Assembly: GCF_010119245.1 (NCBI RefSeq)
Contig: NZ_WNKG01000004.1
Location: 1 to 64,000, forward strand
DNA length: 64,000 bases
Direction: 5' to 3'
Source: Cyclobacterium salsum
GTDB lineage: Bacteria > Bacteroidota > Bacteroidia > Cytophagales > Cyclobacteriaceae
The translations under genes were made by a program, and so were the position numbers. Shown piece by piece: positions 62,406-64,000 of this stretch (position 1 is the stretch's first letter; each line of letters begins with the position of its first letter). Below the pieces are notes generated by a model. That model had not been told where the DNA came from. It did not search any database and worked only from the letters and a program-made list of their open reading frames with translations.

Positions 62406-63658
62406 TTATTCCTCCAATCTTGCGGAAACCAGCCGACTTTGTGCTGTGGTATAATAGATCTCGTCACCTGAAATCTTAAAATAAGCCTGGCCGAAATACT
62501 CCTCTACCCGATCGATGGAAAAAGAAATAGTCGCGCGATCGAAGGGGAAAAGTTCTTTGGTTTCTGTTTCGGAAAGGGTCTGTCCGTTTTCCATATCCAA
62601 TTCAAAGAGCTTTTGGCTTTTTGTGTAAAGGAATAGCCGGTCTTTGACAAGGAAAAGTTGTCCTACATCGCGGCTTTGGACTGCTGATTCCCAAACCTGA
62701 TTGCCGTTAATCCAATCGTAGGCAAATACTTTCCCGCTTCCATTATCATGGTAAAGGAAAATGTTTTTCCCTTCATGGTGTAAAAACTGAGTGATTTCAA
62801 ATCCGTTCCCATCCCCGGCAGGAAATTTGGTCTCAACCTGTCCGGTCAAAGGAGAACGCAGCATAAAATAGTTAGGCCCAACACTCAAAATTTTATTACC
62901 AAAATCTACAGCGAACGAATAATAATTTAAATGTCCAAAATTCCCCGTATCACCTTCCGTTATTTCCCAGAAAACAGTGCAAGCATTAGGATCGATATTC
63001 AGTAAACTCCTACCTCCACGAATTGCCATTAACGTCAGCCGGTTATCTTTAAAGAGAAAGTTTCGGACGTTATCTACCCTGAAATCGCCACAAACAGCCA
63101 CATCATTTCCAGTTTCCAAATCCACCTGGTATAGGGAGGTTTCTCGTTTTTAAATCCAAACCAGGTGCCATCAGACTGACCGGATGGAAAGGTCCCGGAG
63201 GGTCTTTCCAACAAAATACTCCCGTCCTCCGGATTCAACTTTACCACCGAAGGATTGTTGATGTCATAATACATTCCCCACAAAAAATCTCCAATTTTCT
63301 TTAGTATAAAAGCAGAATCCACCGTTCCTTCGGGAAGTTCCCATACCGGTTCCCCCGTTTCCTTTTCCAGGGAGACAAGACTATTCGGTCCTAGTGGACT
63401 GGCATAGTACAGCCCCGCTTCGGAAGCATGAAGAAAAGGCTCCATAGAGAACCCCACTTCTTCTTCTGTCTTATTAACGGACCATTGAACAACAAAGGGC
63501 AGTCCTTCAGGATCTTCCAGTAGTGCTTCCTCCTCTTCAATTTCAGGCTCTTCCTCTTCCGGATCGACCACCTGCGGAACATCAATGCTGGTTTCCACAC
63601 AGGATAAAAAAAACTTCGGAATCAAAACAAATGCAAGAATAGGATTGGAGATCTTCAT
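62406..63658 (-). pseudogene. PQQ-repeat-like lipoprotein gene with a single-base frameshift
   Basis: From ATG at 63658 the protein has a lipoprotein signal (LAFVLIPKFFLSC) and a glutamate-rich linker (EEEEPEIEEEEALLEDPE), then beta-propeller-like repeats (LYYASPLGPNSLVSLEKETG, VVKLNPEDGSILL). Near 63140 the frame fails. Inserting one A in a run of three restores FKNEKTSLYQVDLETGNDVA and the repeats continue (FAYDWINGNQVWESAV, LFELDMENGQTL) to the stop at 62406. Total length would be about 417 residues. The W/LD-x-E-x-G pattern matches PQQ/quinoprotein-like beta-propellers. It could be a real mutation or a sequencing error. Confidence 0.7.
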
Positions 63659-64000
63659 CGGTTTGCGTTAGAATGAGGAGAAGGTTTTATAATGCTAAAT
63701 TATCACTAATTTTTGTTTTAATCTTGAAAAAATAAGAAGAAATTAGTTTAAAAATTAATTTTCACCAGTTTTCGTGACCAAGCGCTTATCCTTAACATCT
63801 ATTGAGTTAATTATCCGACTTAAAAAATTACCGTTCTTTTTTTTCTCAGTCGCTGGAAGGCGAGTCCTTAATCCCAAAAAATCTGGTTTGGATTGTTTTC
63901 TCTAGTAATAGACAAAGCAAAATCCAGCGGGCGAAAATTACCTTTTGCAAAAGAATACTTTGAATCCGAAAAAAACTACTCCTTCGGTGGATTGATCATG
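63659..64000. other. Window end, AT-rich, no supported gene
   Basis: About 340 bases upstream of the frameshifted lipoprotein gene. The last 65 bases can be read on the minus strand as a short C-terminus (VVFFGFKVFFCKR) entering from beyond the window, but nothing identifies it. No terminator or repeat seen. Confidence 0.3.

Overview
The window looks like chromosome of a Bacteroidota bacterium, most likely order Cytophagales and perhaps near Cyclobacteriaceae. The family-level placement is inference. The evidence is a SusC/SusD pair with an ECF sigma factor and FecR-type anti-sigma factor, several families largely confined to Bacteroidota (DUF6567, DUF4386, DUF2975 with its short XRE partner, DUF4974), promoters of the TAnnTTTG type, and weak Shine-Dalgarno usage with some TTG starts. 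There is no phage, plasmid, CRISPR or intact insertion sequence. One tRNA gene is present and no rRNA.

Layout. Bases 1-13,900 are accessory: a DUF2975/XRE pair behind a perfect 20-bp palindrome; a decayed regulator plus oxidoreductase locus; an acyl-thioesterase-like hydrolase; a secreted penicillin acylase; a gene broken by one in-frame TGA; REP-like repeats; and a compact operon (TolB-TPR-AraC regulator, MDR oxidoreductase, DUF6567 lipoprotein, two DUF4386 membrane proteins). The decayed locus at 1.1-1.8 kb repeats the order of that operon, including a GGTTCGGAAT repeat array between regulator and oxidoreductase. Bases 13,900-22,100 carry a hexapeptide acyltransferase, a DsrE/DoxX operon, a second DUF6567 gene, an epimerase, a methyltransferase, and a histidine kinase / stand-alone receiver / AAA ATPase cluster.

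Bases 22,500-47,900 are mostly housekeeping: hemL, a TPR plus periplasmic-binding protein, guaA, a nuclease of the ligase-associated MBL family, a HIT protein, greA, a 2-hydroxyacid dehydrogenase, mgtE, rsmA, an RlpA-like protein, sbcD-sbcC, a three-gene alpha-glucan operon (debranching enzyme, GT4, GH57), a possible 44-codon gene with its own terminator, tRNA-His with a good promoter and terminator, pyrC, a DEAD-box helicase, a deaminase and an esterase.

Bases 48,100-64,000 hold two tandem thioredoxin-fold proteins and then a glycan-utilisation locus: ECF sigma, FecR, SusC with an N-terminal STN domain, SusD, a secreted clan GH-A-like glycosidase, a convergent S9/esterase-like secreted hydrolase, and a PQQ-repeat-like lipoprotein gene split by a single-base frameshift. 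The STN domain, FecR and sigma factor together imply trans-envelope induction of the locus by its own substrate, which the sequence does not identify.
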